A stretch of 64,000 bases of DNA from Dichetophora obliterata (GCA_963920525.1 OY986437.1:196993511-197057510); one strand, 5' to 3'; shown: positions 29,701-40,701, counted from the first letter of the stretch. Program-made: numbers and translations. Notes: generated by a model from the sequence alone, not told the origin.

Positions 29701-29988
29701 TCTTGCCACAAATTGTACCCTTTGACTTTGGTGAGGAGAGCATCAACGAGCTGGATATGGTTTCTGTGTCGTGTACAGTGAATAAAGGTGATCTACCCGT
29801 GGATATAGTTTGGACAAAGAATGGCGGTCGCGTCTATACCAACGATGGTATTGTCGTTACTCGCAATAGTCAACGGCTCAGTGTGCTTAGCATAGAGTCG
29901 GTGCGTGCCAGACATGCTGGCAACTTTTCCTGTGTTGCCACAAATAATGCCGGAGTCAGCAAACAATGGGCCATGCTTGCAGTTAATG
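29701..29988 (+). CDS. Dscam1: Dscam1 exon 9 variant v4
   Basis: 288 nt. Starts VLPQIVPFDFGEESINEL, ends AMLAVN. The sequon before the last Cys is NFS instead of NYT. KQWAML places an extra Trp in the G strand. Acceptor CCAAG, donor GTGATT. The preceding intron of 91 nt is the shortest in the exon 9 cluster. Confidence 0.96.
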
Positions 29989-30155
29989 GTGATTAACGCG
30001 GGGGCGGGGAGTTAACTTTTAAGAGTTCTTTCGTTTCATTGCGTTTATTTTTATTTTCAACTTCCAAATCCTTTATGCAATCATCCTTATAGTGTAACTC
30101 AATTGCAGTACTTGATTCATGAAGTATTAAATTTAGCTTACTTTTTTTTACCAAG

Positions 30156-30443
30156 TTCTTCCCCAAATGGTACCCTTCGACTTTGGCTCAGAAAGTATCA
30201 ATGAGCTTGATATGGTTTCCGCCTATTGCACCGTCAACAAAGGTGACCTGCCCATCGATGTTGCTTGGACTAAAAATGGTGGTCGCATCTTTACTAATGA
30301 TGGTGTTGTTGTCACGCGAAATAATCAACGCATAAGCGTGCTCAGCATAGAGTCGGTGCGTGCCAGACATGCTGGAAACTACAGCTGTGTGGCCACGAAT
30401 ATTGCCGGTGTCACCAAGCAATCGGCTATCTTAGCCGTTAATG
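30156..30443 (+). CDS. Dscam1: Dscam1 exon 9 variant v5
   Basis: 288 nt. Starts VLPQMVPFDFGSESINEL, ends AILAVN. Last of the v2-v5 quartet, distinguished by DVAWTKNGGRIF and NYS as sequon. Acceptor CCAAG, donor GTTATA. Confidence 0.96.
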
Positions 30444-31214
30444 GTTATACATTATTTTCACTATTCTAATTTACCTAATTTAGTTCGGATAATTTTTATA
30501 ACTTCTGTTTTTATTCTACTTCCCTGTTCCAGTTCCTCAACTTTGTCTTACTAAGCGTAATACTGATGTTTGAGACCTTTTATCAGCATCTTTTATCTCT
30601 CACATTGAAGTTCCGAGAGTCAAATTTGTCAAAATCTATTAATTATTTAAGTGGTTTTTGCGCTATTTCAAAGATGTTCGTTAGCATAATTCTCAACTTT
30701 CCCGATCACATGTCATTTAACAATAAATCTCCCACTTAATATTCCTCATTCTCCTGATTTTAAATAACTTACTTTTCTTTCTTCTTAAGGCTCTAGTTTA
30801 TACATTTTCACTTCCCGTATATTGACGCTCCCGTAGATGCTCTTAAAATATTGTCTAGAGTTTGCTATTTCCTTTATATCTGCTAGTATTGCAACCTATC
30901 TGGTCTTTACTCCTTATTCTCTAAAACTCTGATGAGTTCGATCTCTTGATAAGCAAAGAATTTTATATATTCAGAATCTTTCGGAATGTTTAGTATAGCA
31001 GATGTTATGCATCTGAAGCACGAAATAAGATCTTCGCAATCCTTTATCGGGTGAAGATTATAGTTTCGTAAAATAAGTTATTTATGTGTTGTTCAAAGAG
31101 TCGAGATATGTGAGAGATTCCTACTACTCAGTGGTATCAGAAATTTCAAAACGAGGTCTTGTGTATCAATCCCTCTCAAGGACTCAAGAACATTAATCCA
31201 CTATTTCCCTCTAG
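30444..31214. other. Dscam1: Intron v5-v6 (771 nt)
   Basis: Largely unique sequence. TTCCAG|TTCCTCAACTT near 30528 looks like an exon 9 start but is followed by stops. GCTCCCGTAGATGCTCTT near 30827 resembles the PVDAL codons of v6. These may be relics of a decayed variant. Nothing else was seen. Confidence 0.45.
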
Positions 31215-31502
31215 TACTGCCCCAAATCATGCCTTTCGACTTCGGCGAGCCCGTTGATGCTCTGGACATGGCAACGGTCAACTGTGCGGCCACTAAAGGT
31301 GATCTGCCACTGGATATCTACTGGAAATTTAATGGTTATCGTATGTTTGGTTCGAACGATGGTGTTGTCATCACTCGCAGCGGTCAACGTATTAGTATGT
31401 TGAGCATAGAATCGGCTAGATTCCGACATATGGGCATCTATACTTGTGTAGCGTCAAATGCGGCGGGTTCGGTTGAGCATAAAGCTGTGCTCCATGTCAA
31501 TG
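31215..31502 (+). CDS. Dscam1: Dscam1 exon 9 variant v6
   Basis: 288 nt. Starts VLPQIMPFDFGEPVDALD, ends AVLHVN. Intermediate between the v2-v5 quartet (SQ/GQRIS.LSIES) and the later family (LHVN ending). The usual sequon is replaced by GIYTC. It has an additional Cys-free CAATKGDLP where the others have CTVNKG. Acceptor ctag, donor GTAGAA. Confidence 0.95.
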
Positions 31503-31601
31503 GTAGAATAAGCTTTAAAATCTTTATTGTAATTAAAATCTTTTTTGTATTGTTTTGCGGTAATTTTTTTGTGTACTACCTCTTCCGTTCCTCCTCCTTA
31601 G

Positions 31602-31892
31602 TGCCTCCTTCGGTTATGCCGTTTTCGTTCGGCGACGATCCTGTAAATACTGGTGAAAGTGCTGGCGTTCAGTGCATGTTACAAAAGGGTGATGTTCCAG
31701 TTAACATTAAATGGACGCTCAACTCGCGTCCCATCATCAACGGGGAAGAGGGCATCACTATACTTAAGCTCTCCGCAAAGACAAGCGTCTTAAATATTGC
31801 CGCCGTGGAGGAATATCATCGTGGCAGCTTTAAGTGTATTGCAGAAAATAAGGCAGGGTCTGCGGAATTTAGCTCTGAGTTGAAAGTTAATG
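31602..31892 (+). CDS. Dscam1: Dscam1 exon 9 variant v7
   Basis: 291 nt. Starts VPPSVMPFSFGDDPVNTG, ends SELKVN. First of the v7-v14 family, whose F-strand reads HRG(S/L/V/T)(Y/F)(K/R)C and lacks the NYTC sequon. WTLN core, AGSAEFSS end. Acceptor ttag after a long CT tract, donor GTTCGC. Confidence 0.95.
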
Positions 31893-32011
31893 GTTCGCCG
31901 CTCAACTTTACGATACTAAAATCTTTCTATAAAATTATTTATATTGTTTTTTAATTGGTTTGAGTTTCGTTTCATTTAAATGTCCTCTTTCCACCATTTT
32001 TCACCAACTAG

Positions 32012-32302
32012 TGCCGCCCCAGATTATGCAGTTTGGCTTCGGTGATGAGGCTATGAATTTCGGAGAAATGGCCGGTGTACAATGTATTGTCATCAAAGGC
32101 GATCTGCCGCTGAATATACATTGGACTTTAAATGGGGCTCCGGTTATAAATGGCGAAGATGGGTTTACGTTGTTACGTACAAATCCGCGTACCAGCTCGT
32201 TGAGTATAAATTTGCTAGAAGCCACACATCGTGGTCTCTATAAATGTATTGCCAATAATAAAGCGGGATTTGCTGAATTCTCCGCTGAATTGCATGTTAA
32301 TG
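32012..32302 (+). CDS. Dscam1: Dscam1 exon 9 variant v8
   Basis: 291 nt. Starts VPPQIMQFGFGDEAMNFG, ends AELHVN. QFGFG replaces the usual PF.FG at the A strand. Family features: WTLNGAP, RTSSLSI, HRGLYKC. Acceptor ctag, donor GTTAGA. Confidence 0.96.
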
Positions 32303-32439
32303 GTTAGAGCGAGAAAAATAATATTTACGATGTTTTCATTATAAGTTTAAGTTTCATAATATTTTGTTAAATTTATTGCTGAATAGCGTTATGTTGTGAA
32401 AATCTTGCGTTCAGGATATATTTGATAATTTTTTTTTAG

Positions 32440-32730
32440 TTCCTCCACATGTGATGCCCTTTAGTTTCGGTGATGAGGTCTTTAACATGGGCGACATGTT
32501 GAGCATTAATTGTGTTGTACTTAAGGGTGATCTACCGCTCGATATATATTGGACCTTGAACGGTGAACCCATCATATCGGGCCAGATGAGTTTTACGGTT
32601 GTCAAAATGAATTCTCGAACCAGCTACTTAAGCGTTGATTCGCTCGAGGCTAAACATCGTGGGGTTTATCGTTGCATAGCTATTAATCTGGCTGGACTAG
32701 CTGAATATCAAGCTGAATTACAAGTTAACG
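32440..32730 (+). CDS. Dscam1: Dscam1 exon 9 variant v9
   Basis: 291 nt. Starts VPPHVMPFSFGDEVFNMG, ends AELQVN. It has His after VPP and RCIAINLAGLAEYQ in the F-G region. HRGVYRC is the only family member with Arg before the last Cys. Acceptor tttttag, donor GTTTGT. The following 278-nt intron contains the first intronic GCTGAAT cluster. Confidence 0.96.
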
Positions 32731-33008
32731 GTTTGTTTGAAAATAAGAAATTTGTTTGAGAAGAGGAAAACTAAAAAGATGCCTAAAAGCAATACAAACT
32801 CTACATTTCCCCATCACCTTTAAAGCTGTTGCGTCAGAAAAACAAAATATTTTATTAATATTCGGAGTTTTGAAGGTTGCTGAATTGTTTTGAATAATGC
32901 TGAATAGCGCCGAATTGTGCTGAATAGTTTTTAAGTGGGAAAATATCTGAAGTTGCCCACAAAGCTAGTAATTTTTTGTATTTTTTTTTATTTTTTGAAA
33001 CATTAAAG

Positions 33009-33299
33009 CCGCTCCACAAATCAGTCCCTTTACATTTGGCGAAGAGCCTCTGAATCGCGGTGAAGTTGCAAGCGTTACGTGCGTTGTGCCCAAGGGAGAT
33101 CTGCCAATAGAACTTTATTGGACTCTCAATTCAGCCTTGATTGTTAATGGCGAGAACGGTTTTAATATTTTCAAAATGAATAAACGCACAAGTTCACTAA
33201 ATATCGACTCATTGGAAGCCATGCATCGTGGCAGTTATAAATGCATTGCCAACAATTCAGCAGGGTTTGCTGAATATGTTGCCGAACTGCATGTTAATG
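33009..33299 (+). CDS. Dscam1: Dscam1 exon 9 variant v10
   Basis: 291 nt. Begins with split G|CC = Ala, then APQISPFTFGEEPLNRG, and ends AELHVN. Acceptor TTAAAG with a broken pyrimidine tract, donor GTTTGT. KGDLPIELYWTLNSA and HRGSYKC place it beside v13. Confidence 0.95.
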
Positions 33300-33420
33300 G
33301 TTTGTTGTGTTACGTTAGTTTTGGGTTCTTCTTTCTTTTAGAAACATTAAATTTTTTAAGTTTTTTGTTAAGTTAAAAATACAATATATCGTATTTTTTA
33401 TTTCACTACCTATCCCAAAG

Positions 33421-33711
33421 TGCCTCCACAAATTCAGCCATTTGCCTTTGGTGAGGAGCCAGCCAATACAGGAGAAATTGCTGGCGCCTTTTGTATGATA
33501 CCAAAGGGTGATGTACCCATGGAAATACGTTGGACTCTTAATGCCGCGCCCATTATATCGGGCGAACACGGTTTTATACTCTCGCGCATGAATGCGCGTA
33601 CCAGCTCCTTGAATATAGACTCGCTTGAAGCGCGCCATCGTGGCTTATATAAATGCATTGCTTCAAATAAAGCAGGCAGCGCTGAATATAGCGCTGAATT
33701 GCATGTGAACG
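33421..33711 (+). CDS. Dscam1: Dscam1 exon 9 variant v11
   Basis: 291 nt. Starts VPPQIQPFAFGEEPANTG, ends AELHVN. GAFCMIPKGDVPMEIRW and ARTSSLNIDSLEARHRG are typical of the family. Acceptor CAAAG, donor GTTAGA. Confidence 0.96.
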
Positions 33712-33818
33712 GTTAGACTTAGAATTAACATAATACAATTTGTTTTATTTTGAGTTGTTTTACTTTAGTTTGCCTTTAACGTTTCTTATAACCTCTAAGT
33801 CCCCTCAACTACCTACAG

Positions 33819-34109
33819 TTGCTCCGCTAATTCAGCCATTTACCTTTGGGGATGAGCCCGCCAATACGGGTGAAGTTGCGGGTGTTACCTGCATGATTAC
33901 TAAGGGTGATTTGCCTCTCGAAATACATTGGTGGCTCAATTCAGCGCCTGTTATTTCTGGCGAAAATGGTTTTTCACTCTTTCGCATGAATCCGCGTACT
34001 AGTTCACTGAATATTGATGCATTGACCGCCAAACATCGCGGTACTTATAAGTGTGTAGCTACAAATCGGGCGGGAAGTCAGGAAGTCAGCGCTGAATTGC
34101 ATGTTAATG
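33819..34109 (+). CDS. Dscam1: Dscam1 exon 9 variant v12
   Basis: 291 nt. Starts VAPLIQPFTFGDEPANTG, ends AELHVN. It has a doubled Trp at the core (IHWWLNSAP). RAGSQEVSAEL is an unusual G strand. Acceptor tacag, donor GTTTGT. Confidence 0.96.
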
Positions 34110-34222
34110 GTTTGTTTATATGAAACTTTTTAAAAAAATAGCTTAGGAAGTTATTTAAAATTTGTTTTTTTAATTTTTATATAATTGTAATTTCTTACTT
34201 TCTATCCTTGTAATTGCCATAG

Positions 34223-34513
34223 TACCGCCCCAAGTTTTACCATTTATATTCGGCGAAGATGCTGCTGACATGGGTGAAATAGCCAGCGCAAATTGTGTAG
34301 TGCCCAAGGGTGATCTACCCATGGAAATACGTTGGACCTTAAATTCTGCTCCTATTGTCAATGGGGAAAACGGTTTTAGCTTAGTTCGTTTAAATAAACG
34401 CACCAGCTCCCTAAACATCGACTCCTTAGAGGCTGTACATCGTGGTGTCTATAAATGCATTGCTACAAATTCAGCGGGATCTAGCGAATATATTGCTGAA
34501 TTACAAGTTAACG
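34223..34513 (+). CDS. Dscam1: Dscam1 exon 9 variant v13
   Basis: 291 nt. Starts VPPQVLPFIFGEDAADMG, ends AELQVN. Close to v10 in NGENGF and NKRTSSLNIDSLEA. Acceptor catag, donor GTTTGT. A possible decayed exon start follows about 90 nt downstream. Confidence 0.96.
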
Positions 34514-34606
34514 GTTTGTCTAAATATATAAAAAGAAAATATTAAAATTCAACGGTAGCTTACTTCCTGCGCTTTTATAACAACAAAATAATTTTTTTCC
34601 CATTTA

Positions 34607-34640
34607 AACCCCCTCGTGCTATTATGCCATTTACACAATA
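34607..34640 (+). pseudogene. Possible relic of an exon 9 variant (start only)
   Basis: CCCCCTCGTGCTATTATGCC and the following CATTTACA would read PPRAIMPFT, matching the conserved start (V)PP..MPF of the variants around it. The acceptor AG is lost and the reading breaks immediately afterwards. Only about 30 bp remain, so chance is possible, but the position between two variants fits a decayed copy. Confidence 0.4.
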
Positions 34641-34898
34641 TATAAAAAAGGAACTCGAAATATGATATAAAACGCTCTAAACTCTTTTAGATCAAGTTGA
34701 ATTGAAGCTTAAGAAAGATAAAAATTATCAAAAGATTAAAGAGAAATGTAAAGAGTTTCTTTATTTTTAGCATTTCCAAGCGCTATAATCTGTACAGGTA
34801 CAATTTTATTTTCTTTGTTTTATTAAAAGCCTTTACTTCCTTATCGAGAACAGTTAAGGACACACATTTTTTGATTTAACCTCATTTATAGTCTAGAA

Positions 34899-34945
34899 CA
34901 GTGGTTCTCAACTGGTGGGCTCTAGGGGGCGTCAGAGATTTTTAG
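34899..34945 (+). mobile_element. hAT-like terminal inverted repeat, single end
   Basis: CAGTGGTTCTCAACTGGTGG is the kind of end found on many hAT-family transposons and their MITEs. The opposite end (GTTGAGAACCACTG) was not found in the next 600 bp, so this is a solitary, truncated end. Confidence 0.5.
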
Positions 34946-35478
34946 CAAAGAATCATCTGATTTCTAACCTTTACTCCCTTTATGAGTATATGAATATATA
35001 AAAAAATTTCAGCTTTTTCTCACCAGCCACAAGAGAGGCGATATTATTAGCAGCGTAGGTGCAATTGTGCCTCAAAAACAATTTCTGTACAACATATCAC
35101 TAATTTTTTCATTTTTAAATTTTGAAAAAGATTTTATTTATCTTTGGTTATATCAATCGATACTTGTTCGTGGTTCACTTCTCAGAGAATTCTAGTAGCT
35201 CACTCTAAACTCTATCCACTGAGCTCTCTTGAGCTTATGCAAACTGCAATATTACTTTCAATAATAGTTATGTTTGATGGCAAAGAGTTCTATGCCAAAC
35301 AGTAAAAATGTAATGAAATACTGTGCAATGTTTTGGTGTTAATTGTAAACATAAACATTGTGTTTATTTTCTTAGTAGAATTCCTGAGCGGGAGATATAG
35401 ATATATACTCTGAGATATTGATGGAGCATTAAAAAATTGTTCTGAGTAAAAATAGATACTTTCGTACCACTTCTGCAG

Positions 35479-35769
35479 TTCCACCACAAATTATGCCATT
35501 TCTATTTGGGGATGAGCCATCAAATTATGGTGATAGTACCGCAGTGCAGTGCATGGTTTACAAAGGAGACTTACCGCTACAAATACAATGGTCTCTCAAT
35601 GGACAACCTATCACAAATGAACATGCTGGCATACGAGTTATGAAAATGTCACAGAAATTAAGTTCACTCAGCATCGATGCCATCGAGGACAAACATCGTG
35701 GAGTATTTAAATGCATTGCCATGAATGCAGCGGGTAGCGCAGAACAAACGGCGGAGTTGTTCGTCAATG
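35479..35769 (+). CDS. Dscam1: Dscam1 exon 9 variant v14
   Basis: 291 nt. Starts VPPQIMPFLFGDEPSNYG, ends AELFVN. Last of the HRG.[YF]KC family (HRGVFKC). QIQWSLNGQPITNEHAG and KMSQKLSSLS are distinctive. Acceptor ctgcag, donor GTCAGC. The donor runs directly into a GCTGAATTGAGTGCTGAAT motif pair at 35776-35794. Confidence 0.96.
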
Positions 35770-35931
35770 GTCAGCGCTGAATTGAGTGCTGAATAGCGCT
35801 TTTAATTGACGTAGTGTCTAAGATTTTTGGTTTTATTTTTAAGCTGCTATTTAACTACCTAATTATAATTCCTCTTCCTAAGTTTCTATCCTCAAATGAG
35901 TTGTATCCTCTCTCTTTTGTATTCGCTTTAG

Positions 35932-36216
35932 TTCTTCCTGCTATACATCCCTTTAGCTTTGATGCCGAAGCCAATGAAGGCGATAGCGTACAATTGACTT
36001 GTCATGTGGCCAAGGGCGATTTGCCTCTAAAAATACGTTGGACCCATAATAATTTGACGCTCTTCTCACACATGGGCGTTTTGGCTAGTAAAATCGGCGA
36101 TCGCATTAGCCTGCTGACTGTAGAATCAGTCAAGGCAAAAAATTCGGGAAATTATTCATGCATAGCAACAAATGATGCTGGGCAGACAGCATATACAGCG
36201 GAGTTGTTTGTAAATG
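35932..36216 (+). CDS. Dscam1: Dscam1 exon 9 variant v15
   Basis: 285 nt. Starts VLPAIHPFSFDAEANEGD, ends AELFVN. The usual FGEEP block is shortened to FDAEA, accounting for the smaller size. Sequons NLT (C'-D region) and NYS (F strand). Acceptor tttag, donor GTAGTG. Confidence 0.95.
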
Positions 36217-37400
36217 GTAGTGATTTTATTGTTTAAATCTTTTTTTTCTTTAAATATGTATAACTTTTCTTTCAATTTTGTTCAGTCTACCTCGTAACCA
36301 AAAACAAGTTGAAAACAATGAGCCAAATAATGAGATTTTAACGTGTGCATAGAACAAACAAAAAAATGCTAGCTGAATTCAGTTTGAGTGCGCTGAATTA
36401 AGCTGAATAGCGTAAATGATACGGTTTAGCGCATAACAAAATTAAAATCATGTGAAAATGACTTTTTGTAAAATATATCTTTTGAGCTTTGAAATCATTG
36501 CTGAATTGTACTATACTAATTTTAATTCTTACTATAAAGTGTTTTTTTTTCTCTTCTTGGAATTGAATTGGAAGTATTTAATTTTTATACACATTGCTGG
36601 ATTCATAAAAATTATTTGTACTGTTATAAATGAAAATTTGCTGAATTTTTTCTTTAACTGTCGTCTTAAGGGTTAATTTTTAAAAATCGTTTTAAGGGTT
36701 AATTTTTCTTAATGAAATTAAAGTTTTTGAAAATAGTGTGCCTAACCAAATGATCAGAAATAAATATCACTAATTTTGATTTTTATCGAAAATTTACCTG
36801 GTCAATGAAAATGAATCATGCTGAATTGAGCCAAAATGTATAAATATTTCTATTTTCTGCTTAAAGCATTTTCTGTACACAATTATTGAGATGAAAAAAT
36901 AAATTTTTTTTAAAAAATAAAAAAAAAACGAATTGGAAAACTTTGATAATGATTATTATATATAGTATATAGTATTAAGAAAGTTTTGCTGCTGAATTAA
37001 TTTTAAGTGCACTGAATTAAAATAAATTGGAAAAAATTGTTGTGAGTTTTTTTATTAATGTCGCTCACAGTCATTGTACAGAAATTTAACTATTTCTTGC
37101 AAAAAAATTCAAGTTAAATTGTTCTTAAACTTCTTGTTGCGCTTGCTGAAGCTCTGCTCTTTCTAAAAATCTTCTGAGACACTTTTGAAGTCATCAGATG
37201 AAAATAAATACCAACATATATTTTCTTAACTAATCAAAAAAAGAAAGTTGAGTTAATATTTTTGGTGCTGAATAGAGCTGAATCGAATAAATGTATATAT
37301 TTTAGACATGTTTTAATTATTTTTTTAGATTAAAGACACCCTGTTGAATCCCAGCTGAATAGTGCTGAATTAATTTTGAAACTTTTTTATATGTTATTAG
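36217..37400. other. Dscam1: Intron v15-v16 (1.18 kb), rich in GCTGAAT motifs
   Basis: About eleven GCTGAAT copies on the + strand, including the tight group at 36372-36408 and paired copies at 37267-37283 and 37354-37370 just before exon v16. Otherwise AT-rich with nothing else recognised. Confidence 0.6.
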
Positions 37401-37700
37401 TTCTACCACAAATAATACCCTTCAATTATGAAGACATAATCAACACCGGTGATTCCATAGATATCTTGTGCCAAATTCAAAAAGGTGATCGGCCCATAAA
37501 AATTCATTGGAGTTTTGAACGCAGCGGCACCGATGACCATTATAAGGTGCTACAACCGATAATGCGCACAAATCGCATTAGTACCAAATCGAGTGTGCTT
37601 TCAATATCAAATGCCACGCCCGCTCATACGGGAACTTATACATGTACCGCCAGCAATTTAGCCGGCTTCACTGAATACAGTACCAACTTGACGGTTAATG
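37401..37700 (+). CDS. Dscam1: Dscam1 exon 9 variant v16
   Basis: 300 nt. Starts VLPQIIPFNYEDIINTGD, ends TNLTVN. It is clearly the counterpart of the exon 9 in the Drosophila reference isoform as I remember it (PFAYEDLIN, QIQKGDRPIK, HWSFERS, MRTNRIS, SPAHTG). Sequons NAT and NLT. The YED start sets it apart from every other variant here. Acceptor attag, donor GTACAT. Confidence 0.97.
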
Positions 37701-37949
37701 GTACATAAACTTATACGTTTCATATTGAAAACATAATAAAATCTGCTGAATATAGTTTTCTGCTTAAATCAATTAGTTTTAAGCTAACCGTTATTTTAAA
37801 AAGTGTTGGTTAAAATTTAAATAACAGAATACTAAACAAACTAGGTAGAAATTTTCCTTAAACTATTCCTCACACTGGCTTTTTTTCTATTACTTACTCA
37901 TGCTATTATCACCCGTCATCTATTGCTTTAACATCATCTTATGCTGCAG

Positions 37950-38237
37950 TGCCACCACGCATAACACCTTTTCAGTTTGGTGAAGAACCTCTTAACTTTG
38001 GCGAGCCAGCTTCAATTCAGTGTACAATTGCGGGTGGGGATTGGCCCATGAATGTTCAATGGCTGCTGAATGGTTATAATTTGCCTGCACATTTAGAAAT
38101 TGCTACTACCAAGTTTACGCGTCATACACACGCTTTGGCTATTGAGAGTGTGAGTGGAGACCATGCTGGCAACTATACTTGCATTGCCAAGAATGCGGCG
38201 GGCAGTGCTGAATATACAGCAGCGCTGATTGTTAATG
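37950..38237 (+). CDS. Dscam1: Dscam1 exon 9 variant v17
   Basis: 288 nt. Starts VPPRITPFQFGEEPLNFG, ends AALIVN. GGDWPMNVQW has an extra Trp. It opens a family (v17-v21) with GEP(A/V)S or GE..SVQC and E(I/V)L. NYT sequon. Acceptor ctgcag, donor GTTTGC. Confidence 0.96.
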
Positions 38238-39403
38238 GTTTGCTTGCAGTGGTTATTGGTTTTAAATAAATTCTCTTTATATTTTGTATGTTTTGTTTAT
38301 CTCCTATCCCACTGAAACGTTTATTTTGAGAAATAAGAAATATATATATGTAAACTCTTATATTTGTTGATTAAAAACAATATTTTAAGATATCTGTTGT
38401 ATCTAAATACACTGAAAAACTAAATTATATAAGATTTCACCAACTTAAGGTTTGCTGAAAACTATATTTATTTCTTTTGTGCTGTTAACTGAATTAGCTA
38501 TTAACCACTACCTTAATTATATTCATGGCTACAAATTTTTTCAATTGAATAATTAAAAATACTGTTAAACTTCTAAAAAATACATTTAGCTCGATTTTTG
38601 CGCTTTTATTGCTTATTTATTCAAAGTGAAATTATTAATTACAAATATATCTGCCCATTTCCTAAGTTTTTTTTAATAGTTAATAGAAAACAGTCCAGCT
38701 GAATTGTTAAAAATTTTTTTCAGCTTAATACATTTTACACTTAACTCTTTTTTAACTTCATATTTGAATAATCTACATACTTACAACTTTGCTTCTCTCA
38801 AAAAACTTGCGTCATTTTTCGAAATCTAAATGCAGCTTTATTTTTGTCTGAACCACCTACTATAAAATTCTTTACACAATATTTTTTAACATTTCATTAA
38901 AAAAGCCAAGCTGAATTGTTTAAAAAAGCGTCCCTGTTTACTTTATTGGGCAGGTTTGGATTTTATATGCAAGACTTTAGTTAATGTGTGTATGTTTTCT
39001 AATTTGCGCACAACATTAGAAAATGTTTGCTGAAAACCAAATTTAGCTCAACTTTTGTTTTGCTGTTGGAACTCTCTTATTACAACTATAATAAATATCA
39101 GTGTGCTTGCAAAACAGAAAGAAAATATAAAAAAGCCCTGCTGAATTGCTGAAAACAAAATTCAACTGATGTTTTGTTTGTTCATTTGATTTTCTTCGAA
39201 ACACTTGTAGTAAATATCTACTTGCTTATAAAATTTTTTAATAATTACATTGAAATAAAGCAGCTGAATGGCTAAAAGTCACATTCAGCTCAGTTTTTGT
39301 ACTTCCATCTGATATTTAAGTAAACAATATTTATACAAATCTATGCGCTTACAAATTTTAACTCGTATTAAATTGTTTTTCTTTTAACTTAAACGTTCCT
39401 AAG
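38238..39403. other. Dscam1: Intron v17-v18 (1.17 kb) with degenerate tandem repeat
   Basis: From 38590 to 39360, four or so diverged units repeat the order (A)GCTGAATTG, TTCAGCTC, TTTTTG..TTT, AATAAATAT and TGCTTACAA or TGCTTGCAA. Unit spacing is 120-230 bp. This is the clearest place where the GCTGAAT and TGCTTACAA words occur as parts of one repeat. Confidence 0.6.
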
Positions 39404-39691
39404 TTGCACCAAAAATTGCTGCTTTTGATTTTGGCGAAGAGCCCTTGAACTATGGTGAGCCAGCATCAGTTCAATGCACCATACTAGGCGGCGATTTACC
39501 CATAAATGTTCAATGGCTACTAAATAATGCAACAATTGATAGTTTTCATGACATTTCACTGGCACGCATTGGTAAACGTGTCAATGTTTTAACCATTGAG
39601 GCGGTTGCTGCTCATCACGCTGGTCTTTATTCTTGTCGTGCACATAATACAGCTGGTATCACAGCACACTCAGCGCGTTTAGTTGTTAATG
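39404..39691 (+). CDS. Dscam1: Dscam1 exon 9 variant v18
   Basis: 288 nt. Starts VAPKIAAFDFGEEPLNYG, ends ARLVVN. NAT sequon in the C' loop; the F strand is GLYSCRAHN without a sequon. SARLVVN, with Arg, is unusual at the G strand. Acceptor CTAAG, donor GTTTGT. Confidence 0.95.
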
Positions 39692-39783
39692 GTTTGTTTT
39701 TCAACGATTATAAAGTAAAAAGTGTTCTTTTTTTCTTCTTCGTTTTTGTTTGCTCTTCATTTTTTCATCTCTCCTATAAAAAG

Positions 39784-40071
39784 TTCCTCCAAAAATAACT
39801 CCTTTCTCCTTTGGCGACGAGCCAATGAACTTTGGTGAACCTGTCTCTGTGCACTGCACCATATCCGTGGGCGATTTGCCAGTCTCTGTACTCTGGACAC
39901 TCAACAAGCATCCAATTGTACCCGAATTGGAGGTTTTAATGGAGAAACGTGGTCAACGTATCCACAATTTGATGATAGATGCAATTGAGGCTAAACATGC
40001 TGGTGTTTATACGTGCATAGCAAGCAATTCAGCTGGGATAGCTGAACATTCAGCTGAATTGATTGTGAATG
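39784..40071 (+). CDS. Dscam1: Dscam1 exon 9 variant v19
   Basis: 288 nt. Starts VPPKITPFSFGDEPMNFG, ends AELIVN. VHCTISVGDLPVSVLW and EVLMEKRGQRIHN are distinctive. No sequon (GVYTC). Acceptor AAAAAG with the pyrimidine tract about 10 nt back; donor GTTTGT. Only 92 nt after v18. Confidence 0.95.
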
Positions 40072-40413
40072 GTTTGTGTATAATGCAACGTGATTACTTC
40101 GTTTGAAAAAATTTAAGATTTGAACTTTTATTTGCTTCTAAATTACTTCTACTCCTTACTTTCTCCTCACTAACGGTTAACCTTTACGTGGTAGAGATAA
40201 TGTTAAAAATTTGCAGCTGAATTACAATGATACGTATGTATTTAACTTTTTTGATGTCATAATTTATAGTTTTATAGATAAAAGTATTTTTAAAAGCGCT
40301 GAGTGGGTGCTGAATGTTGTTTAGAATGCCAAAAACGGAAAAATTTTAATTTCATATAAAACTTATCGCGAACTACACCATTTACTACAACAATGCTTAT
40401 GAATTTTCTCAAG
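40072..40413. other. Dscam1: Intron v19-v20 (342 nt)
   Basis: Two GCTGAAT copies (40216, 40309) in AT-rich sequence. Nothing else seen. Confidence 0.6.
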
Positions 40414-40701
40414 TTTTGCCGAAAATTGCGCCATTCTTTTTCGGGGAGGAATCTACGGGCTATGGAGAATTTGTCAGCGTACAATGCAATATTGCTGGTG
40501 GAGATCTTCCTGTTAATGTTACCTGGACTCTAAACAATCAACCATTTGATGATTATTTAGAAATTTTAACATCTAAACGCGGAAAACGTATTAATGAATT
40601 AATCATTGAATCGGTGTCAGCGAAGCACGCCGGAAACTATACATGCTCAGCTGAAAATCAGGCGGGTCGTGTTAATCACACGGCTGAATTGAAAGTGGAT
40701 G
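40414..40701 (+). CDS. Dscam1: Dscam1 exon 9 variant v20
   Basis: 288 nt. Starts VLPKIAPFFFGEESTGYG, ends AELKVD. The only variant to end VD-G instead of VN-G (GAT G at the junction). Two sequons, NVT next to the core Trp and NYT. Acceptor TCAAG, donor GTTCGC. Confidence 0.95.

Larger units (their letters stand above)
34514..35478. other. Dscam1: Intron v13-v14 (965 nt)
   Basis: Contains a possible exon 9 relic near 34607-34640 and a hAT-like terminal sequence near 34899. The rest is unique AT-rich sequence with no feature recognised. Confidence 0.55.
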
